From assembly GCA_934047225.1 (NCBI GenBank), contig OW203983.1:40296310-40360309 (forward strand): a stretch of 64,000 bases of DNA, in the 5' to 3' direction. The notes below the pieces were generated by a model. It did no database searches and had not been told where the DNA came from. It saw only the letters and a list, made by a program, of their open reading frames with translations. This document shows, one piece after another, positions 34,134 to 46,900 of the stretch (positions are counted from its first letter, which is position 1; the number at the start of each line of letters is the position of its first letter). A program made the position numbers and the translations under genes. This DNA comes from Ypsolopha sequella (taxonomy: Eukaryota; Arthropoda; Insecta; Lepidoptera; Ypsolophidae).

Positions 34134-36269
34134 ATGGAAGAGCCTTTGTGTCTGTCACAAAGTTTCGTAAATAAACAAAATGTGCGGTCTTTCGGAAATA
34201 TTCTTCGACGGCAACTATTGAAAAGTGAAGACAGTGCCGATTTTATTCAGAACATATTTCCAGAAAACTTGGTGAGCCAGATATCTCCACTATTAAATTC
34301 TCTACTGTCTACTATGAAGAATAATCTCAGGGAAGCGTCAAAGCAAGATTTCAGAAATTATTTTTCTTCACCGAAAATTTCAGGGTCTAAAACATTATTG
34401 GCTGTTGAAAAGGAAATGGTGGCTTCTGGCTGCTGGACAGCCCTATGCGATGTAATTCCCAAAGAATTGTATAGCACTAACCACAATTCGAAAATGTTCA
34501 GAAAAATTTTAGACACTATAATTTTCAGTATGAAGGGAGAACATGTGATTGTTACAAAATTATTAGAAAAATGGGAACTAAACACATACCCCTGGAGCTA
34601 CTATTCTAAAGATACAGCAAAAATAATCTTGTTTAACTTATTGACATGGATAGTAAAAAATGTTATATCAGCTATAATTTGTCTGAATTTTCATGTCGCT
34701 ACCTGCAAACTGGGTGCTGATGAATACAAACTATATTATTTTTGGAAAAATCAATGGCAAACATTTTATGACAAAAATATAGCCAAAATGTTACAAACAA
34801 ATGTAATTCAAAGAAGTAAATTACATTGTTTGGGGAAAAAAATAAAGAAATGGATTAGTTCAGAAGACCGTTTAAAAATAAAAACTTTCAAGAAAAATGT
34901 ACCAAAACTGCATTTAATTTTAAAAGGTAATAATGAATTTCGGCCGATTGTTCGTTACAAGAATGATCAGTTAAGCATGGCAGAAAAAAAGAAAATTAAA
35001 GATAGATTGTACTTTCTACGAACACTTATAGGAAGAGTACAGATGAAAATAGAACCAATTTATAACAATCTGCATAAACTTTGGATCAAACTTGGACAGC
35101 CCAAGCTTTACTTTGTTAAAGCTGATTTAACCAATGCTTTTGGTTCAATAAACAGAGAACAGCTCATGAAGATTTTATCTGATAAACACATTATGTTTCA
35201 GAAAACTACAACAAGTTTGCTCTTGAAGAAAACAGTAGTCCAACAATATAGGGACTTTATTTTAGAGATGAGAAAACCATTATTAGTTCGAGCTGGTTCT
35301 ACCATTTATGAATGGAAAAGAGGATTGGTACAAGGATACAAATACTCGCCAGCTCTTTCAGAACTATATTATGATTATATGGACGAACAATATTTTTCCA
35401 AGTTGTTGGAACAGTCAGAGAAAAGAGTTCAACTTTTAATAAGAGTTGTTGATGATTATCTATTTATTTCTGACTCATTAGATAACGCTCGTGTCTTTAT
35501 AGATGCTCTATCAAACTACAAAAACATTAATTATGAGAAGACTGTTGCCAACTTTGATCATCTGAACATACCAAAGAGTTCAGAAATTACATTCTTGGGA
35601 TACTGTTATAAAACAGAAAACTTACAAGTGAGTCGAGCTAATAATGTCTTTTCAGGGCAAATGTGCTTCAAAATTGCATTTACAAATGCCATATCAAATC
35701 TTAAAAAGTTTCTTGAAAATCGTATTGGTCAATCTGGGATTCAAATAAATGGCCATATTTTTAATTTCTATTACAACGATGAGAAAGTTCTATGGCAACA
35801 TGTTTTTACCACACTATGTTTATCAGCTAATAAATTCTGCACAATTTTAGCGATTCTCTGTCATGAAAAAGAAATGTCCAAATATTTAACCCTCTACAAA
35901 GAACGAGTAACCGTAAAGCTTATTAACTCTATAACAGAGACTCTCTTGAAAAATACACCTGAAGATGTATTATTTATGTACTGCATCAACCATTTTCGAT
36001 ACCTTTCATGGAAAGCTATTTTGCTATGTGCAAGGCAGACTCCAAAATGTAATGGTCTGGTACCAGTGATCAAAATTGAGTTGGCGAAATCTAATTGTCT
36101 TTTTGGAAAATGGAGAGAGCATGCATCATCAATCCATCCTGATAGCATTCGTAAACACGCAGCAGTAAGAGAAGTCTGCACAAGAACTGAATTAAGAATG
36201 ATAATAAAATCTTTTGAGACGTTGCCAGAACACTTCCAATGTTACAATAGTAAGAGCCGATATTTGTAA
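34134..36269 (+). CDS. TERT: Telomerase reverse transcriptase, intronless
   Basis: Adds telomeric repeats using an RNA template. Single exon, 711 aa. The N-terminal third is an RNA-binding domain with LCDVIPKELYSTNHNSKMFR and YYFWKNQWQTFYDKNIAKML (T/QFP-type motifs). The RT domain follows in order: motif 1/2 KLHLILKGNNEFRPIVRY; motif A YFVKADLTNAFGSINREQL with Asp331; motif B' LVQGYKYSPALSELYYDYMD; motif C LLIRVVDDYLFISDS with Asp440/Asp441; motif D/E EITFLGYCY. All three catalytic Asp are present. The C-terminal extension has NHFRYLSWKAILL. There is no N-terminal TEN (GQ) region, as known for several insect TERTs, including silkworm. Motif C VDDYL and the TERT-type A motif separate it from retrotransposon RTs. 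A dispersed repeat begins at the stop codon; AATAAA lies at 36785-36790. Confidence 0.93.
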   Translation: MEEPLCLSQSFVNKQNVRSFGNILRRQLLKSEDSADFIQNIFPENLVSQISPLLNSLLSTMKNNLREASKQDFRNYFSSPKISGSKTLLAVEKEMVASGCWTALCDVIPKELYSTNHNSKMFRKILDTIIFSMKGEHVIVTKLLEKWELNTYPWSYYSKDTAKIILFNLLTWIVKNVISAIICLNFHVATCKLGADEYKLYYFWKNQWQTFYDKNIAKMLQTNVIQRSKLHCLGKKIKKWISSEDRLKIKTFKKNVPKLHLILKGNNEFRPIVRYKNDQLSMAEKKKIKDRLYFLRTLIGRVQMKIEPIYNNLHKLWIKLGQPKLYFVKADLTNAFGSINREQLMKILSDKHIMFQKTTTSLLLKKTVVQQYRDFILEMRKPLLVRAGSTIYEWKRGLVQGYKYSPALSELYYDYMDEQYFSKLLEQSEKRVQLLIRVVDDYLFISDSLDNARVFIDALSNYKNINYEKTVANFDHLNIPKSSEITFLGYCYKTENLQVSRANNVFSGQMCFKIAFTNAISNLKKFLENRIGQSGIQINGHIFNFYYNDEKVLWQHVFTTLCLSANKFCTILAILCHEKEMSKYLTLYKERVTVKLINSITETLLKNTPEDVLFMYCINHFRYLSWKAILLCARQTPKCNGLVPVIKIELAKSNCLFGKWREHASSIHPDSIRKHAAVREVCTRTELRMIIKSFETLPEHFQCYNSKSRYL

Positions 36270-36690
36270 TTAAGAACAGACATTATGAATGTCACGATCA
36301 ACCCATTTTGGGCGTGGTCAAATGTCATGATGTTTCATTTCGCTGTAAGGTGCACGCTCCATGAAACTTGCGAGGGCAATACAATCGTGCCGATTTCGTT
36401 ACGGGCGCAAAATTTAAATTTTGTTTTAGGAGAAACATGATTTTGGCAAGACTGGATATTTTCAAACATTATTTTTGGTTTTTATCAATGTAGATAACAT
36501 TTTTGATATTTGACTCGTATTTTTTTAAAATCTAAAACATTAAAAGCAAATTCGGCTACACTATTTGTAAAAACCGTTAAATTTACGTATTTTAGGGGTT
36601 TGTTGTTAAGATATTACTCTAATTTCACGATTATTAGTTCGACTTAAACTTAAATCTAGATAATGTTAATGAAATCACACCCCACAATAT
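36270..36690 (+). repeat. ~400-bp dispersed repeat abutting the TERT stop codon, copy 1
   Basis: Direct relative of 44907-45310. Shared blocks: AATTAAGA-CAGACAT, GGTCAAATGTCATG / GGCCAAATGTCATG, GCTCCATGAAACTTGCGA, AATCGTGCCGATTTCG and CATGATTTTGGCAAGA. No coding content recognised. Confidence 0.75.
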
Positions 36691-37983
36691 TGTGACAGTG
36701 TTTGGTTTGCGCGTGATGACGCCTTTTAAAATGCATGACCTAACGTTAAGCGGGTGTGAAGGATAGCCAAATTATGTATAAGAAAATAAAATATTGACTA
36801 CTAAATAATAGCAGAGTTTTATTTGTGAAAAAAGTACTAACATAAACTAACATAAATGTTTAAGTGCATAATATATTGTATCAGTCTAGATTCAAAATAT
36901 TCAAAAATCTATACATAATATAAATCACAATAGAAAATATAAATATGAATGTATATTGCATTTTATAACTAAACTAACTGTCTACAAACAATTATTTTCT
37001 CTTAGTCTAACTTATTGTTAAATACCAGAGGCACTTTGTGGACGGCAAATGGAGTAAGTTATTCACAACTTAAAATATCCTACAAAAATTACATATATAT
37101 ATAAACTTAATATTACTACTAACGAGATTCAGTATAAAAAGTCTAGCTTTTTTAATGGTGAAATCATCATTAAATAATCAATTAATCATCGCAACATTAC
37201 AATTATGCAGTAGTACACTACAAAACTATTGATGCATAATCATTTGCAATAAACTAAAAGTACCTTAATATTAGGAGGTCTTTACACATGAAATTGCCGT
37301 TTTCAATAGATAATTTGAAGGAAACTCAATTTTCACTACTAACATTTTTGCATTTTTTTAGGAATGATAATTATGTAATTTCTTTGTGTATGAATTTAAG
37401 CTAAATCGAATAAGCGAATCTTATCACGGAAATGAATGGCATTTAGGACGAACTGTTTTTGAAGATTTAATTTTGGTTATCAAACTGACAGTAAAAACAA
37501 AATTTAATACGTAGATGTAAATTTGAAATCAACTTTCAAACAAAAAACAAATAATGGAAATAGCTATTGAATTCCAGGAATTATGAATTCATGAATCTGT
37601 AAGAAAATTTTGGCAATTTCATATGTAAAGCCTATATACCTTTAATATAAAATCAATTCTTTTATGTCGTAAAAAATACAAAATATATTTCGATTCGCAA
37701 ATCAAAACTCAATATCGATCTAACAATAAACATACAGTACTCCCAAAGTAATAATGCGCATACAAATCTATAGCCGAGCGACCAGACGTACCACGTGACC
37801 TTATTGATTGTGTAGAAAGTGTAAGGAAATACGAATTTTGCCGAACAGTGGCAAAGATTTGTATGCGCATTATCACTTTGGGAGCACTGTACTGTCTATT
37901 ACCCCTTCCTATCCGAAACATTATAGTTAATACAACTTGCTGAATTTTAACCCAGGTGAACTAAGTCTACGGCAGCTAAAAAT
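36691..37983. other. Intergenic DNA between TERT and the transferrin 3' end
   Basis: Contains the likely TERT polyadenylation region and a complete MITE at 37734-37892. The right part should include the transferrin 3' UTR (minus strand). No gene recognised. Confidence 0.5.
37734..37892. repeat. Uninterrupted MITE (empty site for the hAT-like insertion)
   Basis: Arms ACAGTACTCCCAAAGTAATA and TATCACTTTGGGAGCACTGT are inverted. The middle holds CCACGTGACCTTATTG, the unoccupied counterpart of the site occupied at 13712-14052. Confidence 0.85.
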
Positions 37984-40900
37984 CTACCTAAGTAACGCCA
38001 CAAAAAACACCCCTAAAGCTAACAAATGGCCCACATATCCCGTCCTGTACGCATCAGAAAGGAAATCGGGGTCCGATGCGATATAATACTGCGCTTGCGG
38101 CGCATCGCATGAGACGACACGCGCCGCTCGGGTCAGAGCCGAACCCGCCACGATGTCAGCCGAACGCTCCGAATGAGGCAACGGTTTCAGCCGAACAGCT
38201 GCGTCGCTAAAAATGAGGTCCGAATAAGGAGGCTGCGAGAAGAACATGCTGAAGCTGTTGACAATAAATGAAGACATAATTAACAAAAAGGCTTACAAAA
38301 TTGGCAAGATGCAAAATGGGTATGGGTTCCGTTTATATATTTGAGTTGGATTTATACAAACAGCCCAAAATCACTAGATAGAAACATGCTTGCATGTCAT
38401 ATTTTTGAAGGTTCCGTACCTAAAGGGCAAAATACAGCTTTGTTAATGTCAGTCCGCTGTCCGTCTATCCGTCCATATGTCACAGGTCAGGTTTTTAGAC
38501 GGAATGAGATAGAAACCTGAAATTTTGATATGTTGTGGAAATTGTCGACCCAAAACCGAATAATGAATTAAAGATATAATTAAATAATTTTTCTGAGGGG
38601 GGGGCCTCATACATGAAAACGGATAGGAAATAAAAAAAAATCTTAATTTTCTCATTTTGAGTGAGGTATAAATATGTTTTTCGTTTTAAAAATAAAGAAA
38701 TGGGGGGCATCAGGGTTGTAATTTTTAGACTACTCGTATTTTTGTTACGGGGTCAAATACTGAAAACGCCAATTTGTAATGTAGTTTTAGGGTTACGTCC
38801 CCGAATACTCAAAAAACTTAATTTTGCAGTTTTGTTTCATGAATTTTACAAGTTTACAATTTCTTTTTAAATTATTTAAGTATATCGCCGTTATACCGCG
38901 AAAAGCAATTAAATAAAAAAAAAGCAATTTTGAGTTAGAAGCAATTGAAATTTCAGTGACCAATATCTTCTTATAAATACATGAATAACCAAGTTAATTA
39001 ATTAACAGACGATTCTTTATATCATATTTCAACTAAAACTATTTATATAAATGAATTCTAGTTAAAGATTTCAACTGAAAATGATGATGATTGTCAACAG
39101 GTACCCTAGATTTTTAATTTCATTGTTTACTACTTCAAACAAGGATTATAAAAACGTGTTTGTGTGTGTAAAAAGCTCGGTGCGCTCTTAAAATAGCTTA
39201 GTTCGCGTAGCTCATAGCTTAGCTATGGAAAGCGCGGTTTTTCCCTGAAATTGTAGAATTGCCATATATTATTTTTTATCGAGAAACTACGAATCAAACA
39301 TTACCATAAATTAATTAAACTAGTAGAACGACGATATTAACTTATTTAAACGGTACGGAACCCTCAAGGCGTGAGTCCCACTCGCGCTCGACCGGTTTTA
39401 TTTTTAACTCCTATAACTCAAATTCCTATAACAAAATCTCAAGTTGTTTTTTTATTGGGGTTCTTCGACATTGAAGGACAAATTAAATACTGAAGTAGAA
39501 ATCGAACAAGGGATGAAATACCTGAAGTCATCGCTAGTAGTGGCGCCATACAGTTGCTGCGTGTACACCATCAAGTTGGAGAAAGTATCCAACTCCGTGT
39601 GGTTAGGACGTCCCATCAGTACGGAACCCGGAACCTTGCCCAGGTTGCAGGTTCTGTATTCATGCATTTTGGCGCGGGTCCCTAAAAAGATCATGCAAAT
39701 ATTACTATAAAATTTTGTTGGAGACCTTAAATAAAACAGTTTTACTAAAACTTTATTATAAAAATAAGATTTGCTTAGAATTATACCCGTAGAGCGTGAT
39801 CAATAGTTCATTTAGCGTCATTCTTGGAAAAATGCGATTTATTCCTGTTTGTCCGCATGTCCTGTCCCCACGTGCATTGGCGGATACAGAGAGGGGACAA
39901 GACTAGTCGAATGGGCGGAGGTAGGCATGTATTTATATATGTTACCTATTAATATGTAGACATTTAGACATTTATTTATTATTCGAAATATTATAACACA
40001 GACCAAATCGTTACAATATTGTATGTTTACATAATTTTATTTTAAGCACTAACTAACATACTTTCTTCTAGCATTCTCTTCCACACACTCATCACACATC
40101 CTATCCCATCTACAAACACATCACACTCTGGTGCTTTAGCGAGCATGTAGTATATAGGGTTGGATTTGGTCGGCTGCCGGAATTCGTGCTGGGGGCTCGG
40201 GCGGTTGATTAGATCTTACCTTGTATAATTATAGATTTTACCTATCATTCGAATCGTATATATATTGCTACATAAATTAAATAAACCTTTAATTTAGTTC
40301 ATGTACATTTATTATTATTATTATATATATTTTTATAAGATTAAATTTGACTCGTAAAAAGTGTATTATGTATACCTACTTAACAAAATAAACCATTTGT
40401 ATTTGAATTTTGGGGGTCTAAAATGCTAAGGAATTCCATATATTTGACTATTCGACTCGATTTTTCTATTCGATTTTGCCAAAAGCACCTTAAGTCTTAA
40501 GGCACCTAAAACTTACCTTTTTTACTTTGTGATAAACCTTGTCAGAATGCCCCCCCCCCCCCAAAATGAAATCCTGGATCCGCTCTTGCCCACGTGGGGA
40601 CAAACAGGACTAAAAATTCCTTTCTGTCCTCGAATTTAAATTTGAGGACAGATGAAATATAAATCTGGATATATATATCATTCATCATTATGTATTTATT
40701 TACTGAATATGTATTTTTATATTTATTTATACTATGTAGGCATTTGCATGTAAATTTAATGTAGTTTATTAATATATGTTTAACAATAATAAGGTATCTT
40801 CTATTAATTTAATCTTGTTTGTGTATAAGTATTATCGTGCACATTATGAATATCTTATTTATATCAAATATCCCTATCACCTTTGATTTGCTGGGAGAAA

Positions 40901-43900
40901 TCTCATTATTGAGATAAGCACGCCATTCTACGTAACTTTTATTGTGTAATTTAGAATTAAGTTTTCTATGTGCAGTAAGAATAAATATATATATGGCAGT
41001 TCCACTTTTTTTTTTCCGCAGCTGTGGCATTTAAATGTTCTGTGGCTGCGGCAGTGCTGAATATAACCTATGTGGTTGGTAATTAATAGGGTACAAAGCC
41101 CACCACTAAAATCTCTCCAAGTTTCCTGATGGCGCTAAAAAGCAATTTCTTTTAAAAGAAAAAACAAAATAAAAAGAAAATACGGAACACTTATAGAATG
41201 ACTTTGTTGTCTGTCTGTCAAGACCCTTTTGCTCGGGCCCCGTCAGAGATGTCAAGTTGGAACTGTTACCTCTTACGAAAGTCTACGGCCCCTTGGTGCC
41301 TTAAAAAAATCAAGCTTCTAACTCAACACGAAAAAAAGTTATTGCACTTTACATAATCAGTTTCATACAAATTTGCTCACAATGAAAACCTATATGGACT
41401 TAGAAACTTGAAATTTCGTTCACCGGTAAGGTTTTATTTATAGTACAAGTGTAGGGAATAATTAGAATATTACCTATATTTAATTATTGAAGAAGTTATT
41501 AATGTCCAACCTAATCACTCTCTTTAGGTACATAGAGTTAAATAGATCGGTTAAGGGTGGATTCTCCGTATTTATTACAAAATATTAAGAAATAATTATA
41601 ACGGCCAAAATACAACCTTTAGCTAAGACAACATTTAGCATTAGTTTGCTATATGCATAAACATATTCTAATGATATTACAACAACTATAAAACAATTGG
41701 CTTTTCCAGTCGTGAATTCCTAAAATAATCTAATATCACGCTTATGGAAATACCAATTATTTTGGATTTTTTTGTCCCGGGGATAAATTTCAAATCCCGT
41801 TTTTTTGCCAACTTTAGCATTTGTCCCTTACAGGATCAAAAAATATCTGGCAACCCTAGTCTGAGTACAAAGATATAGATTACCAACCGTCAACACACAG
41901 TAGCTGTAGATCGTCAGGTAACAAGTCACGCGCCCACCACTCACGTCGACGACCGCCAGATACCTGGAAATATTTACTTTTTATAAGTTACCATCTATGA
42001 CTGACGTTAGCAATTGAAGGGTAAGCGGGAAGAGGGATCATAGTCAACAAAAGGTAGTTTTGAGATAAGTAGACTAACTTTCTGACATTATTATTTAAGA
42101 ACTTTTAGTGGGCAATTTTGTCGCAGTTAATTATTGTATCTGCCGTTTTTTTTTCTTCAAAAGCAAACTTTACTATCAGCCCATAGCTCCATATTCATAG
42201 ACAATTTTTTATTATTTTTTTTGCTTTTGCTCTAATTATGACCCTTTTTTATGTTCGGTTTTTAAGCTTCTTGAGTCCGGTATATTTTTAAGAGCTAATA
42301 TTCTGTGGTCTGTTTTATTTTTTTCTAGTTTTTTTTTGCTCAATCATTGTTCTCAAGATATTTTAAAAAATGGCGCTATTAACTCAATTTGTGAAAAAAC
42401 TGACAATGACCTTTCTTCCCGCTTACCCTTCAATTGGTATAGTACGTTTCAAATACCAAGGCCCCATCGCCCTTTAGACGGTCACTAGGCGTTAACAATA
42501 GGATTAGTGATAACAAAAGATAAAGTACGTTTCAAATACCAAGGCCCTATTGCACTAGAAATTTAACAATGGGGCTCATAATGTTTGCCTTTTGTTATCT
42601 AATTTGGAGCACTTCAAATTGGCACGCGTATCTGGCCAGGTATATTTTGTTATCACTAATCCTATTGTTAACGCCTAATGACCGTCTAAAGTGCAATGGG
42701 GCCTTGGTATTTGAAACGTACTATACTTGGGCGAACAGACACCAACTATGAACAATGAGTTTATTTTGCGCAGTGCAGGGACTTCGTCCGCTAACGACAG
42801 ACCTCGCTCGCTTGACAACGAATTCGGAAGGAATTCGAAACATGTCGCGTATCGCGAAATAAATTCATGTAAGTCGATCCGTCTCTATACTTAATTATGA
42901 ATTCAACTTACAATATTTACAAATCTAAAAATGAACAATGAAGGCTGTGTGTAAAAAGCATGTTAAGCGTACGTCGAGCAAATGAGATCTGTGGATCTAA
43001 AAACGTCGACCTGGGTGAATCATAAAATTATTCGAAAGTAGGATAGAGTGAGACCTTTTTAACGCGTCCAAAAGAGACGGCATTAAAACAAATTATATTG
43101 ATTCATCCAAATAATAATATATGATAGTTTTATTTGTATTACATTATCTGTGGTATTACCTAATACCACTTGCTGAACGGTGAAGGAAAACTTCGTGAGG
43201 AAACCTGCACGCCCTAAAAAGCGCTGTATATTATTTGTGCCTGAAGCACTGCGATAGGGCTCACCACTCTTCATTTTGGGACGTAATAATCGTCGGTGTA
43301 ACACGGGTGTACCGAGTATGGACTGTGCATTTCACAGTTCACACTAAGTAACACCTCTAACACTCCCTTTATTTAATACTCCAAATAAAGTGCTTTTATA
43401 ATTTCCGATTTATTCCCAGTGTGATTTTGCGCCTACGTGACAAATTAATATTATAGATGCCATGCAGACAAACGATTTCTAGACTAGGAGCAGTCCTGTG
43501 TGATCCTATGTATCGAGTAACAAGATGGGACCAATTTGTAGTTGTGTATAAAAAAACGACATCAAAATAAATAGGGTTGGCTGGAGCATTTTGTTTTTAC
43601 TGACTGTACAAAATGCTCCAGGTTTCGCCCAGCTAACCCTGTTTATTTTGATGTAGTTTTTGTTTCCACACAACTACAAATTGGTCACACTTTGCTGAAA
43701 ACGATGCTGACTCGATCTTTTCAAATAAATTGAAAAAATCGAATGGCAAACGCGTGGAGGACAGAATACATTAAATATTTAAATTAACTGAAAGCGATCG
43801 TAAGTCTGAATCTGACAGATAGATACTGCAGCTTCTCTATAACCGGAGCCCTTTCTCTTAATCATTGTCGAGGGATTAAACTCTAGGTGAACTCACAGAC

Positions 43901-46900
43901 ATTGATCTAAATAGATGACGCAAGTGCATCTAACTCTATGAAAACCAACCGTGTTACCACAAAACGGTGTTTAACTTTAGACAGTGTTTAAATCTGTTGT
44001 TGTCGCCTTTTCTTTCATATTCTAAAAGAGTGACAGCAACAGATTTAAACGCTGTCTAAAGTTAAACACCGTTTTGTAGTAACACCGCAAGAGTTTTACA
44101 TTGAAAACGGTTGACATCGGTTTGAATTTTAGAAGAAATTTTCAGACATAAGAGTCAAAGTTGTAGGAGTCAATATCTGTAAAGGAAGAGCATTGCTCTC
44201 TCTTTTGGCGCGCTTTTTTGGCACGCCAAGTACATACACTCGCGTCATCTATTTAGATCTATATCTGTGGGTGAACCAGCCATCAGTCACCTCAGCGGGC
44301 GCCGTATGCCGCACGAAGGCGACGTCCCCACCCCCCTCTACCATACAACGCAGCGCGCCCACGTGGCCGTAGTAGTCTTCGCTGGCGTCGCGCCGACAAC
44401 GTCTGGAACAATTTCGAAGTATAATATCACGAATGACAGACACTTGTATCTACTTCGTTTTAGGGTTCCGTACCCAAAGGGTAACCAACGGGACCCCTTT
44501 TAGTAAGACTCCGCTGTCCGTCTGTCACCAGGTTGTATCTCATGAACCGTGATAGTTAGACAGTTAAAATTTTCACAGATGATGTATTTTTGTTGCCGCT
44601 ATAACAACATACTAAAAAATTGAATAAAATAAATATTTATTGGGCTCCCATACAACAGACATGATTTTTTTGCCATTTTTATAGATAATGGTACGGAACC
44701 CTTCGTGCGCGAGTCCGGCTAGCACTTGGCCGGTTTTTTCATTATTCGCTTCTACCGCGCCTAATGGGAAATGTAGATGAGACCTAGGATAAAGAGCGCT
44801 CGCCCAGAGAGAGGAAGAGTAAAAACAGGCGAGGCGTTAATCAGTTTGTCCAGGGACTTCAGCAAAATCGATGGAAATCTGTAACGGATGAAGCTTTACC
44901 ACCAGTTAAATTAAGAGCAGACATCATGACGCGACCAACTCGGTCGTGGGCGCGGCCAAATGTCATGTTGTTGCAATTCACTATAATATGCGCGCTCCAT
45001 GAAACTTGCGAAGACAATAAAATCGTGCCGATTTCGCCGCGGGCGCAAAATTGAAAACTTGTGTCATGATTTTGGCAAGATTATGGACGTTTTGAAACAC
45101 ATTTTTGGTTATTGAATCTAGACAACATTTTCCATATCTGACTCGTTTTAATTTTTTGATTTCATCCAAACAACAAAAGCAAAGCAAACTCTTTTGAAAA
45201 AAAAAAAACCGTTTAATTAACAATTTTTACTCAAATTTCACGATTTTTAGTTCTACTTAAACATAGATCCAAATAATATAAATGGACTCAGCCTAAAATA
45301 TTATAATAACATTCTTAACGCTTCTTAAAAGGATCTGTCAGTTAGTTGGGTCATGGTCTAACTGTAGAGGGCGCGCCAGGCGTATTTGGGGTAATCTACT
45401 TTCACAATTTTTATTTCTTTACCTAACCGGTTTCGGTTTTACACCATTATTAAGGGTTTCATAGATGGAATTGTATACCATTACGTGCAATAATTCGATG
45501 TTTAAAATTAAATTAAATTAAATTTTATTCAATAGAAAACTCATTATGATACAAGTACAAATGCACATCATTCATCATGTTATTATTCCACAAATTTTAC
45601 CAACTGCCGACAATCACATCAACCATAATTTTGGAAGTAGTTAACGAAACCCTTTGGAACAAATCGGTGTAACTTTTATTTGAAGATGGCGATTAAAAGT
45701 AAGATAACTTTCCTTACCTTTTTTTAAAATAACGAATCTACTATATTTAACTTTAGTCCAAAACTGAATCATATTTAACATATAACTGCCAAGAAAGTAG
45801 TTCCTGTAAGGCCACAGCAGTTTACCTGTAGGAGGCTCCGTGGCAAAGATGGCAGAGGTTCTCGTGCGGTACACTGTCCGAGTCTACATATTCGCTGCTC
45901 AGGGCACCAGGCGCGCAGGACTTGCTGAAGTACTCCGCTGCCGCGTGGGCGCCGTCGCAGCCGTACGATCTGAAAATATTCACATTGAGGGCAAAACACG
46001 AATATAGATTGTAGAGGTATATTAATTAAATATATAAATTACTCCAACTGATGCCGGGCCCAGTGGATACTAAAATATATCTTGGATTCGATCATGATGT
46101 TGTATAATTGTGCCTGATGTATATATATTTAACTATATAATTATATATCAAAAAAATAAAAGAATATTAATTCCCATAGCTTGACTTTTTTAAAGATTTT
46201 TTAAAATTTTTACTTCAGAGAATTTACGTCATTTTAAGACATAGTTTTCATTATTTTGGTATATAAATTAACCATTATTTTTTAAAGAATTGTCCGATGA
46301 CCTTAATTGTCACTTGAGAATTTTAGACATTATACTGATTGTGATGTGTGATTGCTTATAAAAAAACTTGGTCTGTCTCCTACTGACCTGTCTTCTGTCA
46401 TCTAGGTGTCAAATTAGTCTGAAGCAAATTATTATAAATTTATATTGATAGCAAAGAACACATTTCTAAACAGCCATTACTCAAGTGACGTCACACGAGG
46501 GAACACTAAAATTCGAGAAATGAGCCTGGACCCGGACAACGAGACTGAAGGGCTGTGGCAGTTTGAAACGAATAACAATCAGCGAACCCGGTAGGTACAG
46601 AATCTTCTGACCTGGTCCTCTAAAAAGGCCGTTTTGCACGAATCACATTATGATTCTGTTCTAAGGCCGTCTCTTTTGCACGCGTGAAAAATCTCTGACT
46701 CTATCCTACTTTCAAATAATTTTATGATTCGCCCAAGTCGGCCTTTTTAGATCCCCTGAAATTGCTAGAAGATTCATATAATCAAAAATAATACGAAAAA
46801 TAAGTCATAAGTACCTGATCCATCCATTAGAGATGAGATAGGCGAGCGGATAGACCCAGCCGGCCGCCATGCCTATCCCGGTGTGACAGGTGCGCTTAGC

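Noticed and set aside
34134..36269. Reading the RT gene as a retrotransposon or Penelope-like element
   Set aside because: It has the telomerase RNA-binding motifs upstream, VDDYL in motif C, no endonuclease, no terminal repeats and an otherwise host-like single gene.
40549..40561. Poly-C tract as a possible regulatory G-quadruplex
   Set aside because: A plain homopolymer next to a repeat end; no further support.
44249..44290. Extending transferrin exon 14 through the open frame to 44249
   Set aside because: No GT donor is available there; the donor after GAG at 44291 keeps frame and the expected lobe sequence.
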